From assembly GCA_963783355.1 (NCBI GenBank), contig CAWANF010000005.1, positions 558,001 to 622,000 on the forward strand: DNA of 64,000 bases, in the 5' to 3' direction. The DNA comes from CAWANF01 sp963783355 (GTDB lineage Bacteria; Bacteroidota; Rhodothermia; Balneolales; DATFMH01). A program made the position numbers and the translations under genes. The notes beneath the pieces are model-generated. The model had not been told where the DNA came from, did no database searches, and was given only the letters and a program-made list of their open reading frames with translations. Numbering within the stretch: position 1 is the stretch's first letter; each line of letters opens with the position of its first letter. Of the stretch, positions 63,887 through 64,000 are shown piece by piece.

Positions 63887-64000
63887 ATGCAGAGAGAGCA
63901 GATTCTCCAAAAAATTGACGACTATCTCAACGGCAAACTGTCCACAGGTGAGATTGAAGAATTGTGGGTTGAAATACTGGATCAACCCGAATACGTGGAT
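63887..64000 (+). CDS. Probable anti-sigma/accessory protein N-terminus (partial)
   Basis: Thirty-eight codons from ATG 63887 to the window edge, starting MQREQILQKIDDYLNGKLS followed by TGEIEELWVEILDQPEYVD. A short helical segment with YLNGKLS and EIEELW is typical of N-termini that follow ECF sigma genes (anti-sigma factors or sigma-linked repeat proteins). The decisive cytoplasmic-membrane or TPR parts lie outside the window, so the call relies on context. Confidence 0.5.
   Translation, partial: MQREQILQKIDDYLNGKLSTGEIEELWVEILDQPEYVD

Noticed and set aside
1..64000. tRNA, rRNA, CRISPR arrays, prophage or transposase genes
   Set aside because: A read-through by eye found no cloverleaf-like tRNA, rRNA stretch, regularly spaced repeats or mobile-element gene. 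Small RNAs cannot be excluded.

Overview
This window looks like a chromosomal segment of an A+T-rich Gram-negative bacterium, probably from the Bacteroidota/Balneolota (FCB) side of the tree. The reasons are many outer-membrane and lipoprotein genes with Cys lipoboxes, two secreted tricorn-type peptidases, a PorV-like barrel, a cytochrome c-FTR1 fusion, an NSS transporter with a MetS-type small subunit, and Shine-Dalgarno sites that are strong before some genes and absent before others. The taxonomy is inferred from gene content only. I see no rRNA, tRNA, CRISPR array, prophage or transposase gene.

Layout. 0-8.8 kb: the start of a small methyltransferase gene, uvrB, a tyrA gene broken by two +1 frameshifts, ferritin, a BNR-repeat lipoprotein flanked by a perfect 46-bp direct repeat, a membrane-bound HExxH protease and proline dehydrogenase. 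9.2-15.8 kb: a complete TetR-TolC-RND-adaptor efflux operon with two palindromes in front and a terminator behind. 15.8-18 kb: a cupin protein, gluconokinase, an internally deleted monooxygenase-like remnant and a GNAT acetyltransferase. 18.1-21.2 kb: a tightly coupled operon of TetR regulator, TauE/SafE permease, OprP-like porin and FmdE-family protein, with matching palindromes before the regulator and before the permease. This is the least familiar gene set in the window.

22-29.4 kb: a frameshifted outer-membrane protein gene, an Fn3/FG-GAP lipoprotein, an FMN reductase, a secreted M3 peptidase and a DUF4097-type repeat protein. 29.5-35.4 kb: uvrA, a TerB-like protein, a GAF/free-methionine-sulfoxide-reductase-like protein, a MarC protein and a FAD oxidoreductase. 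35.7-45.7 kb: two large tricorn-like peptidases in the same orientation around a small lipoprotein, then a TPR protein. 45.8-50.6 kb: an ABC-2 type exporter, a MauE-like membrane protein with a possible 20-codon ORF in the junction, a PorV-like protein and a lipoprotein.

50.7-64 kb: an S1/P1 nuclease, an NSS transporter with its 42-residue partner, the cytochrome c-FTR1 protein, a Nudix hydrolase, a CDP-alcohol phosphatidyltransferase, ftsY, an exported TPR-CHAT caspase-like protein, scpA, an ECF-type sigma factor and the first codons of a probable anti-sigma or accessory protein cut by the window edge.

Both UvrA and UvrB are encoded here but about 27 kb apart. The recurring themes are extracytoplasmic proteolysis (M3, tricorn, HExxH and CHAT proteins), small-molecule export and regulated outer-membrane transport. 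Three reading-frame breaks are visible, two in tyrA and one in the 22-kb outer-membrane gene. All are +1 shifts, so either gene decay or base-calling errors could explain them.
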